A stretch of DNA of 64,000 nt from assembly GCF_900497805.2 (NCBI RefSeq), contig NW_020954617.1, forward strand, positions 3,006,751 to 3,070,750, in the 5' to 3' direction. The notes below the pieces were generated by a model that worked only from the letters and a program-made list of their open reading frames with translations, ran no database searches and had not been told where the DNA came from. The translations under genes and the position numbers were made by a program. The DNA is from Vombatus ursinus. Lineage: Eukaryota > Chordata > Mammalia > Diprotodontia > Vombatidae. Of this stretch, positions 51,480-62,021 are shown piece by piece. How positions within the stretch are numbered: position 1 is the first letter of the stretch; every line of letters starts with the position of its first letter.

Positions 51480-52995
51480 AGTGTTCCATCACATTCATAT
51501 ATCACAACTTGCTCAGCCATTCCCCAGTTGATGGGCATCCTCTCAATTTCCAACTCTTTGCCACCACAAAAAGAGCTGCTATGAATATTTTTGTACATGT
51601 AGGTCCTTTTCCCATTGGTGTGACCTCTTTGGGATATAGCCCTAGAAGTACTATTGCTGGGTCAAAGGGCATGCACATTTTTATAGCCCTTTGGGCATAG
51701 TTCCAAATTGCTCTCCAAAATGGTTGGATCATTTCACAACTCCACCAACAACGCATTAGTGTTCCAATTTTCCCACATCTTCTCCAATATTTATCATTTG
51801 CCTGTTTTGTCATGTTGGCCATTCTGATAGGTGTGATGTGGTACCTCAGAGTTGTTTTGATTTGCATTTCTCTAATCAATAGGGATTTAGAGCATTTTTT
51901 TCATATGACTATAGATGGCTTTAATTTCTTCATCTGAGAACTGTCTGTTCATATCCTTTCACCATTTATCAATTTGGGAATGGCTTGTATTCCTATAAAT
52001 TTGAATTAATTCTCTATATATTTTAGAAATGAAGCCCTTATCAGAAAGACTGGTTGTAAAAATTCTTTCCTAATTTTCTACCTTCCTTCTAATCTTAGTT
52101 GCATTGGCTTTGTGCAAAAACTTTTCAATTTAATGTAATCAAAATTGTCCATTTTGCTTTTTGTAATGTTCTCTGTCTCCTGTTTGGTCATGAATTCTTC
52201 TGTTCTCCATAGATCTGATAGGTAAACTATTCCTTGCTCTCTCAGTTTGCTTATAATATCAGCCTTTATATCTAAATCATGTATCCATTTTGATTTTATT
52301 TTGGTATATGGTGTGAGATTTTGGTCTATGCCTAGTTTCTGCCATACTCTTTTCCAGTTTTCCCAGCAGTTTTTTTCAAAGAGTGGTTTCTTATCCCGGA
52401 AGCTGGGGTCTTTGGGTTTCTCAAATAATATATTACTATAGTCACTGACTACTGTATCTTGCATACTTAACCTGTTCCATTGATCCACCACTCTATTTCT
52501 TAGCGAGTACCAAGCAGTTTTGATGATTGCTGCTTTATAATACAATTTAAGATCTGGAAGGGCTAGGCCACCTTCCTCTGCATTTCTTTTCATTAGTTCT
52601 CTTCATATTCTGGACCTTTTGTCCTTCCAAATGAATCTTGTTATTATTTTTTCTAACTCTATAAAAATTTTTTTTGGTAGTTTGATTGATGTGGCACTGA
52701 ATAAGTAAATTAGCTTAGGTAGAATTGTCATTTTTATTATATTAGCTCAGCCTTCCCATGAGCAACTGATGTTTTTCCAATTATTTAGATCTGATTTTCT
52801 TTGTGTGAAAAGTGTTTTGTAATTGTGTTCATAGAGTTCCTGGGTTTGTTTCAGGAGGTAGACTCCTAAATATTTTATAATGTCACATATTGTAACAACA
52901 TATTGTAGGATTATGGTTTTTAATCTAATCTGCTTTATGCTTCCATTTTATGGGAGAGTTTATCCCATTCACATTTACAGTTACGATTACAATCT
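51480..52995 (-). pseudogene. L1 ORF2 remnant: endonuclease start fused to C-terminal region
   Basis: The right end encodes 'VTVNVNGINSPIKWKHKAD', the L1 endonuclease N-terminus (usual NVNGLN). Near 52886 this is joined to 'DIIKYLGVYL', a segment normally after the reverse transcriptase domain. Then 52078-52593 is open ('LYYKAAIIKTAWYSLRNR', 'LTPYTKIKSKWIHDLDIK') and 51502-51879 is open in another frame ('IKTTLRYHITPIRMAN', 'WRRCGKIGTLMRCWW', the C-terminal Cys-rich part). The reverse transcriptase is missing, plus at least one frameshift. Confidence 0.85.
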
Positions 52996-53632
52996 GTGTC
53001 TTTTTCTCCATCCTTCCCCCCACCCCATTTTTGCTTTCTCCTTTCTCCTTTCCCCCCCTCACTAGTGTTTTGCTTTTGACCAGCACCTGCTTGGGTCCCA
53101 CCTCCTTTCTATTATCCCTTTCCCTTTTATTCCCCTTTACCCTTACTGCTTCTTCCCTCCCTTCTATCCCCCCTCCCTTTTCTTTCCCCTTTCCCATCCT
53201 ACTACCTATAGTGCAATTTAGATTTCTATACCTAACTGATTATGTTATTCCCTTCTTGAGCCAAATCTGATGAGAGTAAGGTTCAAACAATGCTCATCCC
53301 CCTCCCTTCTTTACCTCTGCTCTAATAGGTTTTTGTGTCTTTTCCTGTAATGTAATTTACCCTTGTCTGCCTCCTCCTTTCTCAGTACATTTTCTTATCT
53401 CAGTCTAATCCACTTACTTGGATCCATTTAACCCACTTGATTAATTTTTTTTTATCATTACATCAAATCAACTTATATCCACCCCCTGTATGTATACTCC
53501 TTTTACATGGTATAATAACAATACAGTTCTCAAGAGTTGCAAGTGTCATCTTTCCTTGTAGGGATGTAAACATTTTGCCCTTATTAACAACATATTGTAT
53601 CTTTCTGTCCCATTTACCTTTTTATGTCTCTT

Positions 53633-54622
53633 TTAATCTTGTACTTGAAGATCAAATTTTTTGTTGAGCTCTGGTCTTTTTATCAGGAACATTTGGAAGT
53701 CCCCTATTTCATTGAATATCCATCGCCTTCCCTGAAAAATCATACTCATTTTCTCTGGGTAGTTAATCCTTGGCTGCATTCCAAGCTCCTTTGCCTTACG
53801 GAATATCATTTTCCATGCCCTACAGTCTTTTAATGTAGAGGCTGCGAGGTCCTGTGTGATCCTGACTGTGGTTCCATGATATTTAAATTGTTTCTTTCTG
53901 GCTGCTTGCAGTAATTTCTCTTTAATCTGGTAATTTTGGAATTTAGCTATTATATTCCTTGGCATTTTCAATTTGGGATCTCTTTCAGGCAGGGAGCGAT
54001 AGATTCTTTCTATAGTTATTTTACCTTCAGCTTTTAGGACTTCAGGGCAGTTTTCCTTTATGATTTCCTGAAGGATTTTGTCCAGGCTCTTTTTTTCATC
54101 ATGACTTTCAGTTAAGCCTATAATTTTTAAATTGTCTTTCCCAGATTGATTTTCCAGGTCAACTCTTTTACCCATGAGGTATTTTACATTTTCATCCATT
54201 TTTTCATTTTTGTGTTTCTGTTTGACTGATTCTTGTTCTTTCATAGAGTCAATAGTTTCCATTTGTTCAATTCTAATTTTTAACATATTGTTTTCTTCTG
54301 TTAGATTTTGTGCTTTCTTCTGCAACTGGTCAATTGCATTTTTAAGGGATTTGTTTTCTTCAGTGTACTTTTTTTTCCAGTTGGCCAATTGTGTGCTTTA
54401 GGGACTTGTTTTCTTCAGTGTACTTTTTTTCCAATTGGCCAATTGTACTTTTAAAGGACTTCTCTACCTCTCTCATTTGACTTTTAAAATCCTTCTTGAG
54501 TTCTTCTAAGAAGGCTTTTTGGGCTTCAGACCAGTTCATATTCCCTTTTGATGTTGCAGATGTGGGTTTGATGACAGTGTTGTCCTCTTCAGAATTTCTG
54601 TCTTGATCTTCACTCTACTCAT
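53633..54622 (-). pseudogene. L1 ORF1 (RNA-binding chaperone), nearly complete
   Basis: The main open part (53633-54388, about 251 codons) has an N-terminal coiled coil ('YTEENKSLKNAIDQLQKK'), an RRM-like segment ('LENQSGKDNLKIIGL') and the C-terminal domain ('RNIIAKFQNYQIKEKLLQAA', 'FKYHGTTVRITQDLAAST', 'WIFNEIGDFQMFL'). ORF1p normally trimerises and coats L1 RNA. The upstream part reads 'MNWSEAQKAFLEELKKDFKS' in another frame from 54539, with a frameshift at an A-run near 54370. The coiled coil contains a tandem unit ('GQLEKKYTEENKSLK' twice). 54622 is the likely original start region. Confidence 0.85.
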
Positions 54623-54639
54623 AACATGAATCTATTGTA

Positions 54640-55620
54640 CATTTCTTTTTACTCATGGTGTTTCTTTATTTCCTGGCCTTTAAAGAGACTAAACTCTCCT
54701 GCTGGGGAGCAGAGGGCACTGACCCAAGCTTCTTGTGTTGGGAGCCTAGGTCTTGGTCACTGGCTTTGGGAGCTGGGGCCTCTTATGTTGGCAATTGGAG
54801 GCTGTAGGGTTCTGGCAGCTTATCTGGTGTTGGGCTGGAATCAGCAATGCTGGGGCTTTCAGGCAAATCTAGGTTGCCTGCTTTTCCTTTCCTTTAGCTT
54901 TGTTTAGCTCTTTTTAGATAAGTGCTGCCAAGTGTTTATCTGCCTGGGGCCCCTTGCACTGCTGCCTCCCTTATTTCTGTTGAGGCACTGGAAGACTTCT
55001 TTGCTGTAGAATGCCGAGGTACCTAGTGGTTTTCTGAACTGGTTTCCACCAGTTACCTCACCGTCACTGAGGCACTCGGAGGTACAGCTGTTGGCATTTG
55101 CCTGCTTCAACACCTGGGTTTCGGGATCTCCTCCTGGTTGACAATTGGAGGCTGTAGGGTTCTGACAGCTTACCTGGTGTTGGGCTGGAATCAACAAGGC
55201 TGGAACTTTCGGGCACCTGTAGGTTGCTTTCTTCAGCTCCTTTCAGACGAATGCTGCCGGGTGCTTATCTGCCTGGGGCCCTTTATAGTGCTGCTTCCCT
55301 TATTTTTGCAGAGGCACTGAGAGACCCGTTTGCTGTAGAATGCCAAGGCACCAGAATCTCCTCCTGGTGTGCTAAAGTGGGTTTTTCCACTAGCTGGCTG
55401 GGCAACTCCTGTTTCGTACTGCTCACCTTCCCCCAGGGTAAGAGGGGGCCTGTTAATCCCTCTAGCTACCTGGGCTACTGCACTGGTGTACCCCATCTTT
55501 CTTCTGGTTCAGCTGTTCCAGGGTTTTTTCTGGGGTGATATTTTCTGGGTTTTCAGAGGTTGATAGGGGAGGGTGAGAGCGACTACCTTTTTACTCCTCC
55601 ATCTTGCCTCCCGGAAGCAG
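54640..55620 (-). promoter_or_regulatory. L1 5' UTR (internal promoter region) with tandem units
   Basis: GC-richer than the rest. The block starting 'CAATTGGAGGCTGTAGGG' at 54792 recurs at 55142, a 350-base period. 'GCCTGGGGCCC' blocks (54942, 55271) and 'GCTGTAGAATGCC' blocks recur with about 330-base spacing. L1 5' UTRs carry the internal pol II promoter, and tandem units recall mouse L1 monomers. Promoter activity is inferred. Confidence 0.65.
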
Positions 55621-55672
55621 AAGATCTTTTTTTTTTTAAATCTGGATTTCTTGGGAAGAGTGGAAGAGTATA

Positions 55673-55911
55673 GGGCTGCTAGGCATTGCAGTGGACAGAG
55701 TGCTGGCCTTGGAGTCAGAAGGAAATGAGTTCAAATCTGGCTTCAGATACTTATTATCTGTGTGACCCTAGGCAATCACTTAATCCTTTTGGCCTCAGGA
55801 TGTAAAATGAGCTAGAAAAGGAAATAGCAAACCACTCTAGTATCTTTGCCATGAAAACACATAAAGGGAGTCACAGAGTCAGACATGACTGAAAATGATT
55901 AAGCAACAACA
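55673..55911 (+). mobile_element. Mar1 SINE, near full length
   Basis: 'GGCATTGCAGTGGACAGAGT', 'GAGTTCAAATCTGG', 'TAAAATGAGCTAGAAAAGG', 'AACCACTCTAGTATCTTTGC', 'GAGTCACAGAGTCAGACATG', 'GATTAAGCAACAACAAA'. Confidence 0.87.
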
Positions 55912-57369
55912 AAGAAGAATGTGGTCACCTAATCCAAAATCCATTGTGATTTAGACTCTGCACACTCCTTAAGAATATCAATTCTCAGTTTCTGAACTGT
56001 AAAAAGCAAGTACCTTACCTACTTATAATCTTAGCACATAAATGCCTATAGATCAAGGAAAAATAATCCAAACTAAAAAGTAGAGTATCCCTCTAACCTA
56101 CTCTTGTTTACCCCTACTTAAATCTTTTGCTAGTGTTTCTAGAAAGATTCACACTGTATTTCTAAGACTACCTTACATTCAGTGATAAAAACCAGTTGAT
56201 TTTTCTAAAGGATGGTTTATTACTAATTTTATTTTTTTTTTATGTTTCACAGATCAAAACTACTTGACTGAGGCTAATGATTGTTGTCGTATTGTGTTCC
56301 TGAGATCAATTCACTTTAATTTTTATCCAAACAACATTTTAAGCCACTGGAACCATGTACAGATTCCACCCCAAGGTTTTACAATGTTCCTATAGAACAT
56401 TAAAGAAGGGATTCATGCTATTCTACTGGGTGTAAGTCTACTAAAATTTTCAGCCTTGAAGATGCAAACAGATGTGAGGTCTATCTGATATTACTACTTC
56501 ACATCAAATTTAGCCTTAGGGTTCAAAAGTGATTTGCCTTCAAAATTCATAGAAAGCATTGGACTATGTATGGTAGCACTTTTTTTTTAATAGAAAAGAA
56601 CTGAAATCAAAGTGAATGGCCACTAATTGGGAAGTAGCTAAACAGGCTATGTAATTAATTATTATTACTGCTAGGTAATATTTGGAGGTTAGGGAAAATG
56701 AAAGTGAATGAAAGGGCTCTTCTGCCTCCCTCTTGCTGTTCCAAGAAAAACTTTCAGTGGTCTAAGTCTCTACTCAGACCATATTTCAGAGACCTGAACC
56801 TCACCAAGACACTTGCATTCAAAGCCAACTGAATCTGTCTCACCAGTGGGTACATGGTCCCCAGTCAGATAACTCATCTTTCTCCAATCTTCATTGATAA
56901 AATCAACCCCATAAGATTCCCCCCCCCAATAGATTCAGTCCCTAGCTAGGTAAGAAGAACCAAGCATTCGGGACAGATATTTAAACTCTGATTCATTTAT
57001 TCCCATGTTTACCAAGCTAGTTACTTGTATCCTCCAATGCACTCCTCTCCTACAAACACTTAATTAGCACACATGAGTCACAGATCACTTACAAATTGTA
57101 GTAGTTTATATGAGACAAAATCAGGAAATACAAAAGTCTACAAGAAATAGTGAAAATCAAGTAAAAAGTGGCTGCCTGCTACAGACATGGGGGCAAATTA
57201 GTAAAACTTTTGAAGAGTTTGCATATCTGGCAGTTGGTGTCAGTTCATTCTAACATCTAACACTCTAATGTCATCACAGTTCTGTGTGCTAGAGAGCAGA
57301 AGACTGGCTGCTGGAACCATATCTGCAATGCTCAGGCTGATCGCTCAACTCATATTGCAAGACACCTGC
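55912..57369. other. Unclassified non-coding sequence
   Basis: About 1.45 kb. A C-run at 56921-56929 and short AT-rich patches; nothing assigned. No long open frames. May include an unfamiliar old repeat. Confidence 0.35.
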
Positions 57370-57385
57370 AAGATTTTCCTCTCTT

Positions 57386-57533
57386 GGGGCAGCTAGATGG
57401 TGAAGTGGAGAGAGCACCAGCCCTGAAGTCAGGAGGACCTGAGTTCAAATCCAACCTCAGACCAAACACTTGACACGTACCAGCTGTGTGACCTTGGGCA
57501 AGTCACTTAACCCCAGTTGCCTTTAAAAATAAA
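57386..57533 (+). mobile_element. WSINE1-type SINE with perfect TSD
   Basis: 'GGGGCAGCTAGATGGTGAAG', 'GACCTGAGTTCAAATCCAAC', 'GTGTGACCTTGGGCAAGTCA', 'CCCCAGTTGCC'. Perfect 16-bp TSD AAGATTTTCCTCTCTT at 57370-57385 and 57534-57549: a clean, relatively young insertion. Confidence 0.93.
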
Positions 57534-57824
57534 AAGATTTTCCTCTCTTTCATCATGACCTATATGGCCCAAACCATGGGTACTTCAGCTGCAGTTCAGT
57601 ACATCTCTGCTTTGAACATGGATTAAAAACTCCTGAGGCCACAAACAATGTGGCCACTTAACAAAATTTAGTCCTTCCCAGTGCAAGAAGAGAATACTGA
57701 ATGTTCAGAATACCATTCATAGAATTCAGCTGGTTTTCACAATTCTTCTCTGTCTACTAGGAAATCCATTGCAATGTGTTTTTATTCATAAATGTAACAG
57801 AATACCTTGTAATGTAAGACATGA

Positions 57825-58210
57825 TTAATTTGATCAGTAGAGAAAAGGATGGGAAGACATATAAACTAATGATCCAAATGAAGTAAGCAGACTTAGGAAA
57901 ATAGTATATACAATGACTACAACAAAATAAATGGAATTATAACATAAAAGTCAACATTAATAATGCAAAAATATAATGAAAAAGTTTAATCCCAAAGAAG
58001 AAACAGAATAAGTCACCTCCATATCCCTCATTTCTTTGCAGAAGTGGGGGACTATGGATGTGGAATACCATATATGCCAGACTTTTTAAAAATGTTCGTA
58101 AATTTCACTAACCTCTTCCCCCTCTTTTTCATTCTTCGTTATAAGCAGTGACTCTCTGGGCGGTAAGTAGAGAGGAATATATTGGTAAATGTAGATGTTT
58201 CAAAACATAA
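57825..58210 (+). mobile_element. Old L1 3'-end fragment
   Basis: 'AAATGAAGTAAGCAGACTTA', 'CAATGACTACAACAAAATAA', 'TTGCAGAAGTGGGGGACTAT', 'GTGACTCTCTGGGCGG' and 'GGAATATATTGGTAAATG' match the older marsupial L1 3' UTR type also at 5640-5905. Confidence 0.68.
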
Positions 58211-58227
58211 CAAAAAAATAGAAATAG

Positions 58228-58372
58228 GGGCAGCCAGGTGGTGAAGTGGATAGAGCACCAGGCCTGGAGTCAGGAAGACCTGAGTTCAAATCTGGCCTCA
58301 GACCAGACACTTGACGGGAATTAGTTGTATGACCCTTGGCAAGTCACTTAACCCTAATTGCCTCACAAAAAT
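58228..58372 (+). mobile_element. WSINE1-type SINE
   Basis: 'GGGGCAGCCAGGTGGTGAAG', 'GACCTGAGTTCAAATCTGG', 'CCTAATTGCCTCAC' with A-rich tail. Flanks AAAATAGAAATAG / AATAATAGGAATA look like a mutated TSD. It sits at the tail of the preceding L1. Confidence 0.9.
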
Positions 58373-59097
58373 AATAGGAATAAAAGCATCATAAGCAAAC
58401 CAGATAAGGCCATTCCAATTCCCCTTTATTCCTACCTAAAACCTTTACATGGGATCTTTTCTTAGCTTTCCTCAAAATGAGCAATGATATGGTGCCCTAC
58501 ACCTTGATTCTGGAGTTTCCTTGGCATTCAGCAGCACAAGTTCCAATGCTCAGAAACAGGGAAGCAGCCTAGGTAAGGGTTAGTTCATCTACCATTGATC
58601 AGGAAATCTCTTTTTGAAGAAAAAAAAAAAGCCAGGATGGCAAAAGTGCCCAAATTTAAGACTGCTCTTGTCAATACTGATCTTTTTGACCTTGTAAGAC
58701 AAGGGAAGGTTTCTTAAAGCCACTTGGCATTTTAGACTATAGGAGGAGAAGATGCACAATGATTTCATGTGAACAAAATCAAAGGAAGGGCTACATCTAT
58801 AGATGCAATATTGGTATGTAAGCTGTCAAGTTAAGTTGTATTGAAGATGAGTGAATTTCTTAGCTATAATTATAGGAGGGATAAACAAAGACTTTCACTG
58901 GCTATTAAATAGCAACTAAGAGCTAGCATCCATATCTCTTCTGAAATGATCCCTAGGGGCCTTACTACCTTAAGACTCAGTCAGCGGGAATTCTAGTCAA
59001 GTTTATGGAAGTATAGGGTAAGTCTGCTTCCAGGCATATGTGATGAGACTGTCTTTTTCCTCCCACCCCTAAGATGGAAGGGTGGGGGTTGGGAAGA
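58373..59097. other. Unclassified non-coding sequence
   Basis: A-run at 58620-58631. No family or exon recognised. Confidence 0.35.
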
Positions 59098-59335
59098 GAA
59101 GGCAATGAACACTTATATAGAGAGCTGACTGTGCCTGGCACTGGGCTAAGTGCTTCTACAAATGATATTTCATTTGTTCCTTACAACTTCCCTATGAAGT
59201 AGATACTAAAATTATCCTCATTTTATATTTTGAGGAAGCTGAGGCAAAGAGAGGTTAAGTGACTTGCTCAGGGTCACAGGAGTAGTAAATGTCTGAGACC
59301 AGCTTTGATCTCAGGTCTTCCTGACTCCAAGACCA
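59098..59335 (-). mobile_element. MIR CORE-SINE, near full length
   Basis: Reversed: 'TGCCTGGCACTGGGCTAAGT', 'TTTGAGGAAGCTGAGGCAAA', 'GGTTAAGTGACTTGCTCAGG', 'CAGGTCTTCCTGACTCC'. Confidence 0.82.
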
Positions 59336-59884
59336 GGAAAGACTCAACATAAAAGCAACTCTTGTACCTACAACTATGTGTCAGTCAGCCACTCTATGTA
59401 CTGGGCTGGTTCTTTTCCTTGAAAGTTATTGAAAGCCTCCTTGAATCTAAATTGGTTCAGGGAACTAAAGGCTTGTGCCCTTGGTATCAATAACTGGACA
59501 CCTGAGTTAAAAAAAGAAAAGCCATTGGGATATCTAGCCACTTTTGGGTGGTTGGTTGTTGGATCCCCATGGGAAGAGGCAAGGAAGATGTATTCAACTG
59601 AATCAATAGACAGTATCTTAGGTGTCCTCATTCATATCCTTGTGAAATTATCATCCTCCTGTTCTGGCTAAGTAAGTCTTTTTGTTTGTTTGTTAACTTT
59701 TTAAAGAGTTATGTGTCATTTCACTTGGATCTAAAAGATGAGGTGACTAACCTCACTCAGGGAAGTTCACAACACAGGCAACGCCTACACCATATGCCTG
59801 CCTGGCATGTAGATCCCCTAAGGAGGTAGTATACTTATTTAGTTTGTATCTTCTGACAAATGCCCATAAGCAGGTAAGGCAAAT
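59336..59884. other. Unclassified non-coding sequence
   Basis: Two overlapping 80-85 codon frames on opposite strands (59374-59671) without recognised similarity. Not called. Confidence 0.35.
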
Positions 59885-59997
59885 GTAACCTTGGACAAGT
59901 CACTTAATCTCCCTGGGAATCAGTTTCCTCATCTGTAAAATGAGGAGGTTAGACTAAATTAAATCTAAGCTTCCTTCTATCTATGTCTGTATATGAG
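59885..59997 (+). mobile_element. MIR3-type CORE-SINE, 3' half
   Basis: 'GACAAGTCACTTAATCTCCC', 'CTCATCTGTAAAATGAGGAG', tail 'GTTAGACTAAATTAAATCTA'. Confidence 0.68.
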
Positions 59998-60439
59998 TGT
60001 GCTTGTCAAGCCTCTAAGCTAAATTTCCAGGGGAAAGGTTTTTCTACAGAAAATTTCTCTGGAATAATCTAGCCTGGAAAAAAGAAGTGATAGGATGCAT
60101 GAGAAAAGCCTTCAGCTCTTATCCAAAGATTAGAACATTTTAGAGATGTTTGAGTCACAGAATTTACATAACAATATATTATTCATCTTACTAAAAACAT
60201 GCAAAGCAGGTGACAGAATAAAGACAATGCTATCTCTCAATTAGTATGTGAGTTGCTCTTTAAAATAGCATTTCATGTATTATCTGAGATGCTTTTTTTC
60301 ATTTAAGATTTTTTTCAGCCTTGACTATCTATTCTCAATATAAAGTAAATTTTGTTGTAAATTTAGTTTCTTGATTCACTTTAATTCATCAAATAATTAA
60401 CTTCTCCACTGGGAACTCCCTATCATTTTGTTTAGATGT
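59998..60439. other. Unclassified non-coding sequence
   Basis: AT-rich, no family or exon recognised. Confidence 0.35.
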
Positions 60440-60553
60440 TGTCAATATGACCAAGCATAGAGTGCTAGACTTACTGTCAGAAATACATGGATTCAAATCC
60501 CATCTCTAACACTTATTACCTTTGTGGCCATGAGAAAGCTCTTTATATAACCT
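60440..60553 (+). mobile_element. MIR fragment, 5' half
   Basis: 'GCATAGAGTGCTAGACTTAC', 'GGATTCAAATCCCATCTC', 'CTTTGTGGCCATGAGAAAG'. Confidence 0.62.
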
Positions 60554-60554
60554 A

Positions 60555-61145
60555 GCAACCTTCTATCCTTCCAGTATTCCAGACTTTCTAGCCCATTCTG
60601 ACATACTGTTTCTCCTTGTTCCTCAAATGAGACACTGCATCTCTTGGCATGAGGCATTTTTACTAGCTAACCTCCATGCCTGCAATGCTTTCTTTATTCA
60701 TCCTCCTCCTAGTCACTCACCACAAATGATTCTGGAGGAGAGAGTGAGGCTGTGCAGCTCTGCCTCACTTAAATCCATGTCAGCTGTAAGGTAAGAGATC
60801 ACCCTCATGTAGTCATTGGTCCTCTTAGAGAATGAAGGATAAACAACATCAACAACTCCTTCTTAGCTTCCCTGGCTTCTTTCAAGTCTTGTCTAAAAAT
60901 CTCACAGGATGCCTTTCCCAATACTTCTTAATTCTAGTACTTCCCTTCTTTTGATTACTTCCTATTTTCCCTGTTTATAATTTGTTTGTACACACTTGTG
61001 CATAACAATCTATGGGGAGTCCCCCATTAGATTGTGAGTTCCTTGAGGAGAGGTATGGGCTTTTTCCTTTCTCTGTATCCCTGATGCTTCCAATAGCTCC
61101 TGGCACATAGTAGGCATTTAATAAATGCTTATCGACTGATTGACC
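60555..61145 (+). mobile_element. L2, ORF2 C-terminus plus 3' UTR, interrupted
   Basis: 'CCTCCATGCCTGCAATGCTT' before and 'CTGGCTTCTTTCAAGTCTTG' after a foreign insert at 60722-60862 are consecutive L2 blocks. It ends 'CCCATTAGATTGTGAGTTCC', 'GCTCCTGGCACATAGTAGGC', 'ATTTAATAAATGCTTATCGA'. Confidence 0.82.
60722..60862 (-). mobile_element. Unnamed interspersed repeat inserted in L2
   Basis: Reversed copy: 'TGGAGGAGAGAGTGAGGCTG', 'CAGCTCTGCCTCACTTAAAT', 'ATTGGTCCTCTTAGAGAATG', 'AAGGATAAACAAC'. Interrupting an L2 shows that the family is mobile. Confidence 0.7.
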
Positions 61146-61289
61146 TTCATTGAGGTTTTGAGAACATCTCTAATAATGTATTGTGTCAACAATTAAGAGT
61201 GATGATTTGATTTGGTGGGAAGAATTCTCATACCTAGGAAATTAAAGGTCCTTGACATTGTGGCATACAGATTTTTCCATGGGTTTATG

Positions 61290-61432
61290 TGTTAAAAGGC
61301 ATTTAGATATCATCTATTCTGACACCTTCATTTTATAAATCAGGAAATAGAGGCAGTCACATGATTTTCCCAAAGTCACATGGGCAATTGAAGAGCTGTG
61401 GTTTCAAATTAACCCCTCTATTCTATGTTTCT
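61290..61432 (-). mobile_element. MIR3/MIR fragment
   Basis: Reversed: 'CATTTAGATATCATCTATTC', 'TTATAAATCAGGAAATAGAG', 'CCAAAGTCACATGGGCAATT'. Confidence 0.55.
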
Positions 61433-61464
61433 TGCCATTTAAGAAACCATTTAAGGAACTGTGG

Positions 61465-61920
61465 ACAAACAGACTGGAAAAGAGAAGATTCGGAGGGACT
61501 ATGATAGCGACTACAACTTCTCCAAGGCCTGTCATTTAGGAAATGGATTAGACTTGCTCTCATCAGCTCCAAAGGGAAGAACTAAAGAAATTGGTAGCAA
61601 AGCATCCAATCACCAAGCTGTCATCCTAGCACATGAGTCTTGAGGATCCCAATTAGGGTTAAGTGAGTAGAAATGATAAGGAGGTAGATTTCAATTCAGC
61701 TTGAGAAAAGGTTTTGTAATAATTAGTGCTTTTAAAAATTGTATTGGACTACTTCATGGAGTTCTGAGCACCACCCCTTCCTCATTACTGAAGAACTTCA
61801 AGCAATCCTGAATAGCTACATTTCAAGGATTTTGAAGATAGCATTCATGGCTTAGACTGGGTAAATCTAGATGACTTTGAAAGACCTTTTCAATTTTTAT
61901 GTTCATCAACTCCTTCTATA
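61465..61920 (+). mobile_element. L3/CR1-type LINE 3' part
   Basis: 'TGGAAAAGAGAAGATTCGGA', 'GGGACTATGATAGCGACTAC', 'GGATTAGACTTGCTCTCATC', 'GGGAAGAACTAAAGAAATTG', 'GACTTTGAAAGACCTTTTCA' in L3/CR1 order. The 60-codon frame at 61461-61643 belongs to it. Confidence 0.68.
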
Positions 61921-61924
61921 CATG

Positions 61925-62018
61925 TATTGAGTATATATTTTATAGCTAGTACTGTATTGGGTTCTGAAGGGGGTGTACAAAAAAGAATAAGACATCCCTT
62001 GGCCATTTAAAGCATAAA
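61925..62018 (-). mobile_element. L2 terminal remnant
   Basis: 'GTACTGTATTGGGTTCTGAA' and 'AAAGCATAAAATCTAATGAG' look like a reversed L2 terminus, immediately before another in the same orientation. Confidence 0.5.
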
Positions 62019-62021
62019 ATC

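Larger units (their letters stand above)
50984..55620 (-). mobile_element. L1 LINE, both ends present, middle of ORF2 deleted
   Basis: Minus-strand order from the right: 5' start (reverse of 'TCCATCTTGCCTCCCGG'), GC-richer 5' UTR with tandem units, ORF1 54622-53633, inter-ORF spacer to about 53000, ORF2 start, a deletion junction near 52886, ORF2 C-terminal region to about 51500, 3' UTR and A-tail (as T-rich 50984-51005). Length is about 4.6 kb. By codon positions about 2.2 kb of ORF2 (most of the endonuclease and all of the reverse transcriptase) is gone. It cannot move on its own. No clear TSD seen. Probably the youngest L1 here, from frame preservation. Confidence 0.88.

Noticed and set aside
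53633-54388. 251-codon minus-strand frame as a host gene
   Set aside because: Its sequence is L1 ORF1 (coiled coil, RRM-like part, C-terminal domain), flanked by L1 5' UTR and ORF2 remnants.
59374-59671. Overlapping 80-85 codon frames as a processed pseudogene
   Set aside because: No similarity recognised in either direction and no poly-A or TSD seen.
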